Origin: NIOZ-UU13 sp041862635
GTDB lineage: Bacteria; Planctomycetota; Phycisphaerae; Sedimentisphaerales; Anaerobacaceae
Reading direction: 5' to 3'
Length of the DNA: 64,000 bases
Assembly (NCBI GenBank): GCA_041862635.1
Contig: JBGVTO010000314.1
Location: forward strand, 1-64,000
Position numbers and translations under genes: made by a program
Notes under the pieces: model-generated
What the model saw: the letters and a program-made list of their open reading frames with translations, nothing else
Databases searched by the model: none
What the model was told of the DNA's origin: nothing
Shown here: in pieces, positions 51,363 through 61,052 of the stretch
Position numbering within the stretch: position 1 is the first letter of the stretch
Layout: every line of letters begins with the position of its first letter

Positions 51363-53171
51363 ATGAACACATCCAATAACACACGCCGTGATTTTCTTAA
51401 AAAGTCAATGTATTTTGGCGTCTCATTGACGGCAGCCGGGCCGTTGGGTAAAGTGTTGGCGGCGAGTCCAGCCGGGCCCGGTTCCAAAATGAAGTTTGGG
51501 CTGGTTACCTATCTCTGGGGTAGGGACTGGGACCTGACGACGCTGATAGCCAACTGCGAAAAGACAGGAGTCCTTGGAATTGAATTGCGGACCGAGCACG
51601 CACATAAGGTCGAATCGAACCTCAGCGCCCAAGAACGCCGGGAGGTGAAGAAACGCTTCGCCGACAGCCCGGTGACACTCGTCGGCCTTGGTACCAACTT
51701 TGCCTTCCATCATACCGACCCTGCGAGGCTCCACAGAGACATTAAGGGAGCAAAGGAGTACGTCAGGCTCTCAAGCGATGTAGGCGGCACCGGCGTCAAG
51801 GTCAAGCCGAATGACCTGCCAAAGGATGTACCCCAAGAGAAAACCGTTGAGCAGATAGGTAAAGCACTGAATGAGTTAGGTCGATTTGCCGCCGACTACG
51901 GCCAGAAGATTCGGCTGGAGGTTCACGGGAGCTGCTCGCCGTTACCAATTATTAAAGCGATTATGGACGTGGCTGACCATCCCAATGTCGGTGTCTGCTG
52001 GAATTGTAATTCGCAGGACCTCGAAGGACAGGGACTGGAGTATAACTTCAACCTGGTCAAGGATAGGTTTAGCGATACCGTCCACGTGCGCGAGCTGAAC
52101 ATCGGCAGCTATCCTTACCAGGAGCTGATGAACCTGTTTGTGGCGATGGATTATGCCGGCTGGATACTTCTCGAAGCCCGCACAAAACCAGAGGACCGTG
52201 TCAAGGCACTGGCCGAACAGCGCGAGGTCTTTGAGGAAATGGTCGCCAAGGCGCAGAGGTCAGGGACAGGGCAAAAAGTTACTTCCGGTGTTAAGATTAC
52301 AAAGCAAGAGAAAACGCTGCGGGTGGATATCAATGGCAAACTTTTTACGGAATACTGTTTTAAGGATGTTCCGCGTCCTTATTTCTACCCGGTGATCGGG
52401 CCGACGGGCGAGCCGATTATTCGTCACTGGCCGATGAAGGAAGGCAAGGATGAAGCGCAGGACCACGTGCATCATCGCAGCCTGTGGTTTACGCACGGAG
52501 AGATAAACGGGCACGATTTCTGGGGCGAGGGCGGCAAGAGCGGCAAGATTGTTCACGATAAATTCCTCAAGGTCACTTACGGCCGCGACATGGGTGTTAT
52601 TCAGGCAAATAATAAATACGTGGCACGCGATGGCCAGGTTATCTGCACGGATACCCGAACGCACAGATTCTATCCGCCTGTGACGGGGCCGGATGGTCAA
52701 ATAATGGACTTCGAGATTACCATCCATGCCTCAGAAGGCAAGGTGGTAATGGGTGATACCAAGGAAGGCTCGATGGCCATTCGATTAGCGCCGACTATGA
52801 GACTCAAAGGCAAAGTCGGAAAGGGACATATCCTCAACAGTGAAGGTCAACACGATGGAGAGACCTGGGGCAAGCGTGCGGCCTGGTGCGATTACTATGG
52901 GCCGGTGAAAGACCAAATCGTGGGCGTTGCCATTTTCGACCATCCGCAGAATCCGAAACATCCGACGTGGTGGCACGTTCGTGATTACGGACTGTTCGCC
53001 GCCAATCCGTTCGGAGTGCATGACTTCGAGAAAAAGCCTGAAGGGACAGGAGATATTACGATACCAGCAGGTGAAAACTTGACTTTTAAATATCGGTTTT
53101 ATTTCCATAAAGGCGATACGAACCAGGCGAAGGTGGCTGAGTATTACCGCGAATACGCCGAAGGAAAATAA
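51363..53171 (+). CDS. fusion of a xylose-isomerase-like TIM barrel and a DUF6807 (PmoA-like) domain, Tat-exported
   Basis: A 602-residue protein. TRRDFLKK (7-14) with a hydrophobic stretch is a Tat signal. Residues about 42-297 form a sugar phosphate isomerase/epimerase-like TIM barrel (MKFGLVTYLWGRDWDLTTLI, GIELRTEH, IRLEVHGSC, VGVCWNCN, VRELNIG, WILLEAR). Residues about 312-602 match DUF6807: YFYPVIGPTGEPIIRHWPM, DHVHHRSLWFTHGEING, DFWGEGG, GQHDGETWGKRAAWCDYYG, and ending GENLTFKYRFYFHKGD. Both domains usually exist as separate proteins. Start chosen at ATG 51363, which begins the Tat signal. It leads a three-gene operon with a Gfo/Idh oxidoreductase and a second TIM-barrel isomerase. Substrate unknown. 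Confidence 0.85.
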   Translation: MNTSNNTRRDFLKKSMYFGVSLTAAGPLGKVLAASPAGPGSKMKFGLVTYLWGRDWDLTTLIANCEKTGVLGIELRTEHAHKVESNLSAQERREVKKRFADSPVTLVGLGTNFAFHHTDPARLHRDIKGAKEYVRLSSDVGGTGVKVKPNDLPKDVPQEKTVEQIGKALNELGRFAADYGQKIRLEVHGSCSPLPIIKAIMDVADHPNVGVCWNCNSQDLEGQGLEYNFNLVKDRFSDTVHVRELNIGSYPYQELMNLFVAMDYAGWILLEARTKPEDRVKALAEQREVFEEMVAKAQRSGTGQKVTSGVKITKQEKTLRVDINGKLFTEYCFKDVPRPYFYPVIGPTGEPIIRHWPMKEGKDEAQDHVHHRSLWFTHGEINGHDFWGEGGKSGKIVHDKFLKVTYGRDMGVIQANNKYVARDGQVICTDTRTHRFYPPVTGPDGQIMDFEITIHASEGKVVMGDTKEGSMAIRLAPTMRLKGKVGKGHILNSEGQHDGETWGKRAAWCDYYGPVKDQIVGVAIFDHPQNPKHPTWWHVRDYGLFAANPFGVHDFEKKPEGTGDITIPAGENLTFKYRFYFHKGDTNQAKVAEYYREYAEGK

Positions 53172-53222
53172 GCAAAATATATTGGACAGTAAACCTTTAT
53201 AAGAAATATTAGGAGAAGCATT

Positions 53223-54695
53223 ATGAGCAAGTTAACTCGTAGAGATTTTATGAAAAGTACGATAGCCGCCGGGGCGACAATGGCGATGTTGAGCCCTAAT
53301 TCACGCGTCCTCGGTGCGAATAACGACCTGCGGTTTGCGGTGGTCGGCACCGGAGGACAAGGCGGCGGTCACATCGGGTATTTCAATGAGAAGGAGGGCG
53401 TCCGCGTGGTGGCGCTCTGCGATGCAGACAGGGAGCATGTGGAAAAGAGGGCAAGCGCATTCGAGAAGAAATACGGACAGAAGGTCAAGACATACATTGA
53501 CGTTCGTGAGTTGCTGGAAGACAATAGCATTGACGCTATTACCTCTGCGACGCCCAACCACTGGCATTCGCTTATAACGATATGGGCGTGCCAGGCGGGC
53601 AAGGACGTCTATATCGAAAAGCCCGTCTCCCATAACATCTGGGAAGGCCGCAAGATGGTCGAGGCCGCCCGTAAGTACAATCGCATTGTACAGACCGGGA
53701 CACAGAAGCGCTCTTCCGAGGCCCATAAAGCCGCCTATGAATGGATTCGCGAGGGGAACCTCGGCCCAGTAAAGTGGGTTCGCTCTCTATGCTACAAGGC
53801 CCGTTTCGAAGGCACCAATGGGATTGTTAACGGGACCAATGGCCCGAATCCGGTACCGGAGAGTGTGGACTATAATCTGTGGTGCGGACCGGCCGAGATG
53901 GAACCGCTGCGACGAGAGGAGCTGCACTACAAATGGCACTGGGTCTGGAACACGGGCAACGGAGACCTCGGCAACCAGGGAATCCACGAGATGGACCTTG
54001 GCCGCTGGGCGCTGGGCGATCCTAAGCTGGCGCCGCGCGTGATGAGCTTCGGCGGCAGATTCAGAGTCAACGATGCTGGCGAAACGGCCAATACCCAAAT
54101 CGTATTTTTCGACTATAAGCCCGCTCCTCTGATCTTTGAGGTCCGCGGCCTGCCCCGCAAAATGGGCGACAAGTCGATGGACGGCTGGCGCCGCACCGGC
54201 ACCAACATCGGCGTCGTCGTGCAGTGTGAAAATGGCTATTGGACCGCGGGCGACGGCGGCGGCTGGGTCTGGGACAACAACGACAAGCGAACCGACAAGC
54301 AAATCTCCGGTGGCGGTGGTGGCGGCCATCATCAGAATTTCATCGATGCCGTCCGCAGCCATAAGGTCAGCGACCTTAACGCCGATATCGAAAAGGGCCA
54401 CCTCTCAAGCGCGCTATGTCACATGGGCAACATCTCTTACCGCCTGGGCAAAAAGATGTCGGTTAGCGAAGCCAGGAGCTGCATCGACAATGAGTACGTC
54501 ATGGATTCGTTCGAGAGGATGATCGAGCATCTCAAGGTCAACGAGGTGGACCTGGAGAAAGAGCCGATCACGATAGGCCCGATGCTGACGATGGATCCGA
54601 GGAAAGAGAAATTCGTCGGCGAAATGAGTGACATGGCGAACATGTATGTCAAGCGTAATTACCGCGAACCGTTTGTTGTACCGGATAGGATTTAA
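53223..54695 (+). CDS. Gfo/Idh/MocA-family oxidoreductase, Tat-exported
   Basis: NAD(P)-dependent sugar oxidoreductase family. The 490 residues start with LTRRDFMKS and a hydrophobic segment (Tat signal). The Rossmann part has FAVVGTGGQGGGHIGY, VVALCDADREH, ATPNHWHSLITIWACQAGKDVYIEKP (the EKP motif with catalytic-region Lys) and QTGTQKRSS. The C-terminal alpha/beta domain has NQGIHEMDLGRWALG and GGGGGGHHQNFIDAVRS, typical of planctomycete members. The stop shares one base with the next start (TAATG). With the flanking TIM barrels it suggests oxidation and isomerisation of a sugar, possibly via a 3-keto intermediate. Confidence 0.95.
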   Translation: MSKLTRRDFMKSTIAAGATMAMLSPNSRVLGANNDLRFAVVGTGGQGGGHIGYFNEKEGVRVVALCDADREHVEKRASAFEKKYGQKVKTYIDVRELLEDNSIDAITSATPNHWHSLITIWACQAGKDVYIEKPVSHNIWEGRKMVEAARKYNRIVQTGTQKRSSEAHKAAYEWIREGNLGPVKWVRSLCYKARFEGTNGIVNGTNGPNPVPESVDYNLWCGPAEMEPLRREELHYKWHWVWNTGNGDLGNQGIHEMDLGRWALGDPKLAPRVMSFGGRFRVNDAGETANTQIVFFDYKPAPLIFEVRGLPRKMGDKSMDGWRRTGTNIGVVVQCENGYWTAGDGGGWVWDNNDKRTDKQISGGGGGGHHQNFIDAVRSHKVSDLNADIEKGHLSSALCHMGNISYRLGKKMSVSEARSCIDNEYVMDSFERMIEHLKVNEVDLEKEPITIGPMLTMDPRKEKFVGEMSDMANMYVKRNYREPFVVPDRI

Positions 54696-55507
54696 TGAAG
54701 TTTGCTCTTTGCAATGAGATGTTCGAAGGCCGGCCGATGGCCGAGGTTTGCTCTACCGCAAGCCGATTAGGGTATGACGGGATTGAGATAGCGCCCTTTA
54801 CCCTGTCGGCGTCGGCGGAAGATATTAGCGCAGAGCAGCGGAAAGAGGTTCGGCAGGTTATTGCTGATAACGGTCTCCAGACCGTGGGCTTACACTGGCT
54901 CTTTGCCGGGCCCACCGGTCTGCATATGACCACTACTGATAATAAAATCTGGGGCAGGACAAGGGATTACTTGTCCTGCCTCCTTGATTTATGCAGCGAC
55001 CTTGGCGGTAAAGTATTAGTGCTCGGCTCGCCGAAGCAGCGGAGTATCGTTGAAGGGCAAACCAAAGAAGGTGCCTGGAAAAGAGCTGTGGAATTGCTCA
55101 GCAGCGTTCTGGATAAAGCAAGTCAGTCCGGCCTTAACATCTGCCTTGAGCCGCTGTCGCCCAGGGAGACGGATTTTATTAACACGGTCGCCGAAGGTAT
55201 GCAGATGGTTCGCCAAATCAATCATCCGAACCTGAAGATTCATCTCGATGTCAAGGCGATGTGCTCGGAACCGACGCCGGTGCCTGATATTATCCGCTCG
55301 GTCCGGGCTGAGGACATCGGTCATTTTCACGTTAACGACCCCAACCTTTACGGCCCCGGTATGGGAGATGTGGACTACGGTCCCATTGCGGAGGCGATAA
55401 AAGATGTCGGTTGGGACAAGTGGCTCAGCGTTGAGGTATTCAAATACGACCCGGACCCAGAGACTATCGCCCATAAGAGCATCGAATATCTGCGGTCTTA
55501 TTTTTAG
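54695..55507 (+). CDS. sugar phosphate isomerase/epimerase (xylose isomerase-like TIM barrel)
   Basis: A 270-residue cytosolic TIM barrel (PF01261-like) without a signal peptide. Visible segments are MKFALCNEMF, LGYDGIEIAPF, VGLHWLFAG, LNICLEPLSP (metal Glu), LKIHLDVKAMC (metal Asp), IGHFHVNDPN (metal His) and WLSVEVFKYDP (metal Glu). Its start codon overlaps the stop of the oxidoreductase gene by one base. Because the two upstream partners are exported and this protein is not, it may act after uptake of their product. Confidence 0.93.
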   Translation: MKFALCNEMFEGRPMAEVCSTASRLGYDGIEIAPFTLSASAEDISAEQRKEVRQVIADNGLQTVGLHWLFAGPTGLHMTTTDNKIWGRTRDYLSCLLDLCSDLGGKVLVLGSPKQRSIVEGQTKEGAWKRAVELLSSVLDKASQSGLNICLEPLSPRETDFINTVAEGMQMVRQINHPNLKIHLDVKAMCSEPTPVPDIIRSVRAEDIGHFHVNDPNLYGPGMGDVDYGPIAEAIKDVGWDKWLSVEVFKYDPDPETIAHKSIEYLRSYF

Positions 55508-55512
55508 TGGGG

Positions 55513-57693
55513 CTAACCGAGGACGCGCCAGGCCGCTGGCGTCAGCTCCGGGACGTGCCAATCGCTCTTGCAGCGATGACACTTAGCCATATCCGGCCTT
55601 CTCATTTTGCCGCAATTTTGACAGGTTACTAAAGTTATCTTCGGCCGGGTCAATCTATAAGTAATATATGCGGTCAAACCAAAGGCAAGCGTCCCCAGTA
55701 GCCAAATTCGCCTGGAGTTACGAGACAAACCAATTACTACAGCATCCCTAACGACAAGCCAACCAAGAAAACCTGCAAACAGAAACGCAGGGAGCATAAT
55801 CAACAGGACAATCAAAAACGTAAAAAAGCTGCTTCCCTGACGGTCTCTTAGCAAAGCTACAAAGGAATTGGGCATAAAGAACAACGCCCTATGCGTTGAG
55901 CCTGCCTCAAAGCTATAGGCGGTGAAGAAAGATGCCAACGTCAAAACCGGAGGATGAAAGCTCTCCAACAGGTATTTCGTGATGGTCATTTCAGGACCCC
56001 AAGGGACATCAAATAGAACAGACTTCGCAGATGGAATGTGCGGAGTCTGTCGCCCTGTCCCCGGGAAGCGTGCCTCATAGGGTAACGCTCTCGTTTGGGC
56101 AGTCCTGACTTCCTTACCCTCCTTGTCGAAGACGGCGAGAGTCATCGAAGTGCCCTGACGAGAGAGGCTCCCAGCTATCATTCCTATATACATATACTCT
56201 CGTCGGGCTCCCGTCGCGATAATCTCGACATCATAGGCCAGAAGATCTTTCGGTTTTCGTGAGCCCATACCAAAAAGCGTCCGAGGCCGGGGCAAAGTAC
56301 CAGCATATCCGACGAGTCCTAACTTTTTTGTATCGAGCAAATCAATACGTCCCGACTCATCCAGCACCGGCAAATAGTCGACCATCTGGCGCACTACTTG
56401 CTCCAACCGGCCGTAAGGGCGAGTGAAATATACCGAACAGGCTTCTGACCAATGGACATCAATGATATCCATCGGCCGACGCGTAAGATCGTTTAGAACA
56501 GGACCCTTTCGAATTGTCTGATTTTTAAGGTCAAGTGCAAAAAAGGTTCTATATTTTTTATCGTAAACAATCCCTTTGGCAATGACTAGAGAATGAAACC
56601 GTCCGAGATTTGTGTCTGGAGTGGTCGACATACCTTCGGGACCAATGTAGAGTATATGCCTGCTGTCACTGCTGTCACGCTCAACAAGTAGTCCTTTTCC
56701 TTTGTCAAAATAGGGATCCCAAGAAGTCCCGAAGTGACCTAAGCGGATACGCTGGCCACCCGGTTCTCTGGATTGGAGATAATCAATGATGCCCAATGTC
56801 TCCAAAATGTAATGGACTTCACGACGGCGACTCGGAAAGGCAAACCTCTCAATCTCAGCATTAGCAATTAATTGGGAATGGGAGTTTGGATCAATATTAT
56901 ACGCAAAGAGTGGTAGGCCAGAAGGGCTAATCTTGATACCCCACACTGCTCTCTGCATATTTGCCACAAATGCGACGTCGCATAAGTAACGCCCCAAATA
57001 AAAGGGGATAGCAAGCAAAACCAGAACCATGAATCCCGTGGCGATGACTTTTATAGGGCAATATACTGAGGCTCTCATTAAGCTTAACAACGAAGCGACA
57101 ATTAACGGTAAAGCTATTACAATGAGCGGCCATCCGAAGCCTTTGACAATAATCAGCGAAACAAGGACCACTACTAACGGCAAGCCACAAATAGCACCTG
57201 TAAATGTTTGGGTTATATGACTTACACTCAGGCCGAGACAGTAACAAGAGAATGCGATTAGTAACATCCCTATAAACAAGTCGAAAAGTCCACCTGGTAA
57301 AAGCGAGTCGGGCCACAGCAGTAGGTTCGAGAGTATACCGCCCGTAATCGCCAATGCCAAAAGAGAAAGAACAGTCAAGATAAGCAGCATACCGGCGATA
57401 ACACGCACAAATAGAATCTGGCTCCGCTTAACAGGTAAGGCCAACAAAAATACCGAAATCCTATTCGTACGGTCAATGTACGTCTGCGCCACCCCAGAAG
57501 CAAAGAAGCCAATACCAACGATAGCAGGTAGAGATATAAGAAGAGCGATCATGTGAAACAGCAGGTCTTCCGGGTAGATGAAAGCGAGGCAAGCGAGCAT
57601 AAAAACTATAATCCCTGAGGCAACTAAAGCAGAGACGAAGAATGGTGCATCGTCAACAATTTGTCTTTTGATGAGGATGGATAACGCACCCAC
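55513..57693 (-). CDS. ABC-2-type permease fused to an extracytoplasmic sensor-like domain and zinc ribbon
   Basis: A 726-residue protein. Residues 1-215 are an ABC-2 permease-like bundle of six helices (QTYIDRTNRISVFLLALPVKRSQ loop). A seventh helix (about 220-240) precedes a large soluble region (about 245-600), with later helices around 620-675. It ends in a zinc ribbon with Cys691, 694, 705 and 708 (CQNCGKMRRPDMAKCHRC). The N-terminal part is homologous to the 210-residue permease encoded at 59497, and the rest to the 589-residue protein at 57717, so this is a fused paralogue of those two adjacent genes. It is last in the GntR-ABC operon. The soluble domain has no recognised family. Confidence 0.8.
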   Translation of the reverse strand: MGALSILIKRQIVDDAPFFVSALVASGIIVFMLACLAFIYPEDLLFHMIALLISLPAIVGIGFFASGVAQTYIDRTNRISVFLLALPVKRSQILFVRVIAGMLLILTVLSLLALAITGGILSNLLLWPDSLLPGGLFDLFIGMLLIAFSCYCLGLSVSHITQTFTGAICGLPLVVVLVSLIIVKGFGWPLIVIALPLIVASLLSLMRASVYCPIKVIATGFMVLVLLAIPFYLGRYLCDVAFVANMQRAVWGIKISPSGLPLFAYNIDPNSHSQLIANAEIERFAFPSRRREVHYILETLGIIDYLQSREPGGQRIRLGHFGTSWDPYFDKGKGLLVERDSSDSRHILYIGPEGMSTTPDTNLGRFHSLVIAKGIVYDKKYRTFFALDLKNQTIRKGPVLNDLTRRPMDIIDVHWSEACSVYFTRPYGRLEQVVRQMVDYLPVLDESGRIDLLDTKKLGLVGYAGTLPRPRTLFGMGSRKPKDLLAYDVEIIATGARREYMYIGMIAGSLSRQGTSMTLAVFDKEGKEVRTAQTRALPYEARFPGTGRQTPHIPSAKSVLFDVPWGPEMTITKYLLESFHPPVLTLASFFTAYSFEAGSTHRALFFMPNSFVALLRDRQGSSFFTFLIVLLIMLPAFLFAGFLGWLVVRDAVVIGLSRNSRRIWLLGTLAFGLTAYITYRLTRPKITLVTCQNCGKMRRPDMAKCHRCKSDWHVPELTPAAWRVLG

Positions 57694-57716
57694 GGTTCAT
57701 CCTTTTCTACAAAGTA

Positions 57717-59486
57717 CTACTTGTCGACAACTCTCCAGGCCGGTGGTACCAGTTCCGGGACGAGCCAATCGCTTTTGCAGCGATGGCACTTAGGCATATC
57801 CGGCCTTCTCATTTTGCCGCAATTCGGACAGGTTACCAGAGTTATCTTCGGCCGAGTAAGTCTATAAGTAATATAGGCGGTCAGACCAAAGGCAAGCGTT
57901 CCAATTATCCAGTAAGCTCTTGCATTTTCCGAAAGCCCAACAACAACAGCATCTTTGCTGACCCGCCAGGCAAGCCATATTGATAATATTATTGACGGCA
58001 ATATCAACCCCAGGGCTGACATGAATCTCTCTGCAAAATTTTCAAGATGTTCTCTGCCCTTCATTGCCACGAACGAATTGGGCAGGAAAAACAGGGCCCT
58101 GTGCGCGGCATCAGCCTCGAAGGCCGACGCTGTGAAATAAGAGGCAACAGAGAGAATCGGCGGATGAAGGTTCTCCGCCAGATATTTGCCTATGGTAAGC
58201 GCGGGCGACCAGGGGGCCCCAAAGAATACCGCCTTGCTGGAACGAACATATCTGGAACGAACAGATGGAATACGTAGCCCTTCTTGTTTTGGAAGCTTGG
58301 TATGGTCATATTCAATCATTTTTCCTTTTTCATCAAAGACAGCTAATGCCATAGCGGTCCCATCACGAGAAAGGCTCGCTGCAAACATCCCTAAGTATTT
58401 TCTCTCAACTCTGGCCGGTGAGCGCTTAAAAATATAAGATAAGTCGCCAAAAGTCATCCGGACCTCTTCCGGATTCTCAAAAAAGTATTTCGTTAAAAAC
58501 AGCGGCATAACTTCGTAGTCTAACAAGTCTCGCGGCCTTACTATACTTTTCGAGCCAAAGTACGTCTCCGGGGCCGGCAACCGGCCCGCGACTCCGGGAA
58601 ATTCCGGCGTCCTTTTGACAAATTCGAGGGTTTCCTTCTCGAGCAGGTCAATCCGGCCGGTCTCGTCAAGGACAAGCAAATACGGACCGGCATCGCAATG
58701 ATAACCGGTCGGTATGATTGGTTTGAGTTCGGTCTGCGAATTACCTGTTTTGTTTGGATCCTCGTCAGGGACTTTAATTTGAGGAGGACTCCAGTTCAAG
58801 TGGCTCAACTCAAAGGTGGTTTTATCCAATAGGCCTATCTGGATTGGTTTGTGACGGCGGTCGTTTTTGCCGATTTTGGGGCCTTTGATTACTGCTCTTT
58901 GATTAAAATTAATCTTAAAAAAGCATCGCAGCTTTTTATCATACAATATAAAATCACGCGCACTTCCCCGGTCAATAATGGGTTCGATAAATCGACCGAG
59001 TGTCCTGCCTGGAGTTTCCGAAACTCCTTCCGGACCTATATAGAGTTGTACAATCTTTTCCCTTGTGGTTTTGTCGGGCATTGTTTGTTTGTCGGTATAG
59101 AAGCGAACGATTTGCCCGGTCTTTTTGTCGAAATACATACAATCTCTCTCAGAACTGAAGAAATAAACGTTAGAGCGGCGTTCTCCCGGGAACCTCGCTA
59201 TAAAATAGTCGAAAATCCCAAGAGATTGAGGTAGTTCGGAGTGTATACTCGCGGATACTATGGAGTGAATCACAACATTAGGGTCATCTTCAAGCTCGGG
59301 CGGCACCAGACCAGATGGTCTTATATAAATGCCCTTGGCATCCCTGGGCATATTAACAGAAAGAGATGTCTGGCAAAAAAATCGGAACCAGAACAACGGT
59401 ATCGACAGTAATGTCAGAACAACAAAGCCGGTTGCGAAAACTTTAACCGGATAGTTTAAGGCCAGGCCTTTAATTAGAGGCTTCAT
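57717..59486 (-). CDS. membrane protein with large extracytoplasmic domain and C-terminal zinc ribbon
   Basis: A 589-residue protein. One N-terminal helix (about 15-35: VKVFATGFVVLTLLSIPLF) precedes a soluble region of about 440 residues containing YIGPEGVSETPGRTLGRF and LLVLDETGRIDLLE, which recall beta-propeller-like repeats. Two or three helices (about 475-540) follow. It ends with KITLVTCPNCGKMRRPDM and CHRC (Cys553, 556, 567, 570). It matches the C-terminal two thirds of the 726-residue neighbour almost end to end. The start is ATG 59486 with AGGAA upstream, 10 bp after the permease gene. It probably completes the permease in a two-protein form of the fused module. Confidence 0.75.
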   Translation of the reverse strand: MKPLIKGLALNYPVKVFATGFVVLTLLSIPLFWFRFFCQTSLSVNMPRDAKGIYIRPSGLVPPELEDDPNVVIHSIVSASIHSELPQSLGIFDYFIARFPGERRSNVYFFSSERDCMYFDKKTGQIVRFYTDKQTMPDKTTREKIVQLYIGPEGVSETPGRTLGRFIEPIIDRGSARDFILYDKKLRCFFKINFNQRAVIKGPKIGKNDRRHKPIQIGLLDKTTFELSHLNWSPPQIKVPDEDPNKTGNSQTELKPIIPTGYHCDAGPYLLVLDETGRIDLLEKETLEFVKRTPEFPGVAGRLPAPETYFGSKSIVRPRDLLDYEVMPLFLTKYFFENPEEVRMTFGDLSYIFKRSPARVERKYLGMFAASLSRDGTAMALAVFDEKGKMIEYDHTKLPKQEGLRIPSVRSRYVRSSKAVFFGAPWSPALTIGKYLAENLHPPILSVASYFTASAFEADAAHRALFFLPNSFVAMKGREHLENFAERFMSALGLILPSIILSIWLAWRVSKDAVVVGLSENARAYWIIGTLAFGLTAYITYRLTRPKITLVTCPNCGKMRRPDMPKCHRCKSDWLVPELVPPAWRVVDK

Positions 59487-59496
59487 AATTGTATTC

Positions 59497-60129
59497 CTAA
59501 AGTGACGTTTTCATAAACGTGTGCCAGGTTCGAATTAGAGAGGCAACAATGAACAGAACAAGTATTACTACGATATACATGCCAAAACCTTTGATGAGAA
59601 TCAGCGGAACGAAGATACAGGTCAAGAAAAGCGCGCCTAACGAGGGCGTAAGCGGGTTTGAATTCCAGCCGGCTTGCAAGCCAATGCAATAGCAGGCAAA
59701 AGCCATTAGAAATACCACTACGGATATTTCAAAAACCATACCGCCAAACATCGGTATAGGCGGGGTAAAAATGCGCATTAAAATCCCGGCTGCGATAGTT
59801 TGAGGTAAAAGCAAAATCAGAATTGCCAGAATTCCGGCGATAATCCTTGTAAGCAATATCTGGTTTCTGCTTACTGCCAGAGTCGATAGAAGTGCGGAGA
59901 TTTTCCTGGTTCTGTCTAAATACATCTGGGTAGCGCCCATAGCACAGATGCCAAATATGACAATAGTAATAGCCGGGACTCCAAGCCCTATTGAAAACAC
60001 CGGCGGCATTTTTGGGTCGTATTGGTGTATTAGAGAAATCGACATAACGATAAAGACCGCCGAGAAAACAGCCGCTCCGATGAAATATACGATATGGTCC
60101 TGAATTTCTCTTTTTATAAGTGCATACAT
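59497..60129 (-). CDS. ABC-2-type transporter permease
   Basis: A 210-residue integral membrane protein with six hydrophobic segments and the loop QMYLDRTRKISALLSTLAVSRNQILLTRIIAG, which is strongly similar to the N-terminus of the fused paralogue. ABC-2 permeases form the channel of exporters or of regulatory complexes. Start chosen at ATG 60129, where AGGAG lies 7 nt upstream; a start nine codons earlier would overlap the ATPase gene. It works with the ATPase just upstream. Confidence 0.88.
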   Translation of the reverse strand: MYALIKREIQDHIVYFIGAAVFSAVFIVMSISLIHQYDPKMPPVFSIGLGVPAITIVIFGICAMGATQMYLDRTRKISALLSTLAVSRNQILLTRIIAGILAILILLLPQTIAAGILMRIFTPPIPMFGGMVFEISVVVFLMAFACYCIGLQAGWNSNPLTPSLGALFLTCIFVPLILIKGFGMYIVVILVLFIVASLIRTWHTFMKTSL

Positions 60130-60145
60130 TTCTTGTCTCCTGTCA

Positions 60146-61048
60146 TCAGCTTTCAATGTATTCTGGATTAGGCTTAGTGCATTCTATGAATATGTCCTCA
60201 AGGCTCATCGGGATTTCAGTGCAGCTTGAGGGTTTGAAAATTTCGAGAGCAGTCTGTTTCTGCTTATTCCAGTTGGCAGCGGTAATTACCATCTCCCGGC
60301 CCTGGTTTTGCTGGTTTATAATCTCTGTCAGATGGAGATTCGCCGGTGCGGATTCGGGGAAGATTACGCGCAATTTTTTAACCCGCTCTTTAAGCTCTTC
60401 CAAAGGACAATCCACGACGAGCTTGCCGGCGGCAAGTATTCCTATCTTATCGGCGATTCGCTCGACGTCGCCGAGGATATGGGAACAGAATAAAATCGTT
60501 CGGCCCTGCTGCTGGATGAGTTCGATGGCAAGCTCGAGAAACCTACGTCGGGCGACGGTATCAAGGCCCAGCGTCGGGTCGTCGAAGATAAGCAGCTCAG
60601 GGTCTATCGCCATAGCCAGCGCAAGGTTCAGTTGTGCTCGCATACCGATTGAAAGCTCCTTTACCCTGCGGTCGGCAGGCAAGCGGAATGTTTCTATCAG
60701 ATGGTCAAAAAACTCATCGTTCCACTGCAAAGAAAGGTCCTTGCAGAGTTTTATAAGTCGTCCAACTCTATAGTTCTGAATAAGGTTGTGGCCTTCGGCT
60801 ACGTAGCCGATTCGGCCGTGCAGTTTTGCGGAAAGCTCGGTTGATTCGGCGTCCAGCAGGAAAGTCCGTCCGCGCGTTGGCGGCTCAAGGCCCAGGAGAA
60901 TCCGAATAATCGTTGTCTTGCCGGAGCCGTTTCGTCCTAACAGGCCGTAAATGCAGCCTCGCGGCACGTTTAGATTGATGCCATCCAGAACGCAACGGCC
61001 GTCGAAATATTTAACAAGATTTTCCACTTTGATAACGTTCTCATCCAT
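60146..61048 (-). CDS. ABC transporter ATP-binding protein
   Basis: A 300-residue ATPase for the ABC-2 permeases. Walker A is GRNGSGKTT (38-46), the signature segment LSIGMRAQLNLALAM, Walker B LLIFDDPTLGLD and the switch CSHIL. The ABC signature LSIGM departs from LSGGQ, as is common in YtrB/CcmA-like export ATPases. The C-terminal ~90 residues form an extra regulatory region. Start at ATG 61048, 4 bp after the GntR gene stop. The substrate is unknown. Confidence 0.97.
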   Translation of the reverse strand: MDENVIKVENLVKYFDGRCVLDGINLNVPRGCIYGLLGRNGSGKTTIIRILLGLEPPTRGRTFLLDAESTELSAKLHGRIGYVAEGHNLIQNYRVGRLIKLCKDLSLQWNDEFFDHLIETFRLPADRRVKELSIGMRAQLNLALAMAIDPELLIFDDPTLGLDTVARRRFLELAIELIQQQGRTILFCSHILGDVERIADKIGILAAGKLVVDCPLEELKERVKKLRVIFPESAPANLHLTEIINQQNQGREMVITAANWNKQKQTALEIFKPSSCTEIPMSLEDIFIECTKPNPEYIES

Positions 61049-61052
61049 TCGG

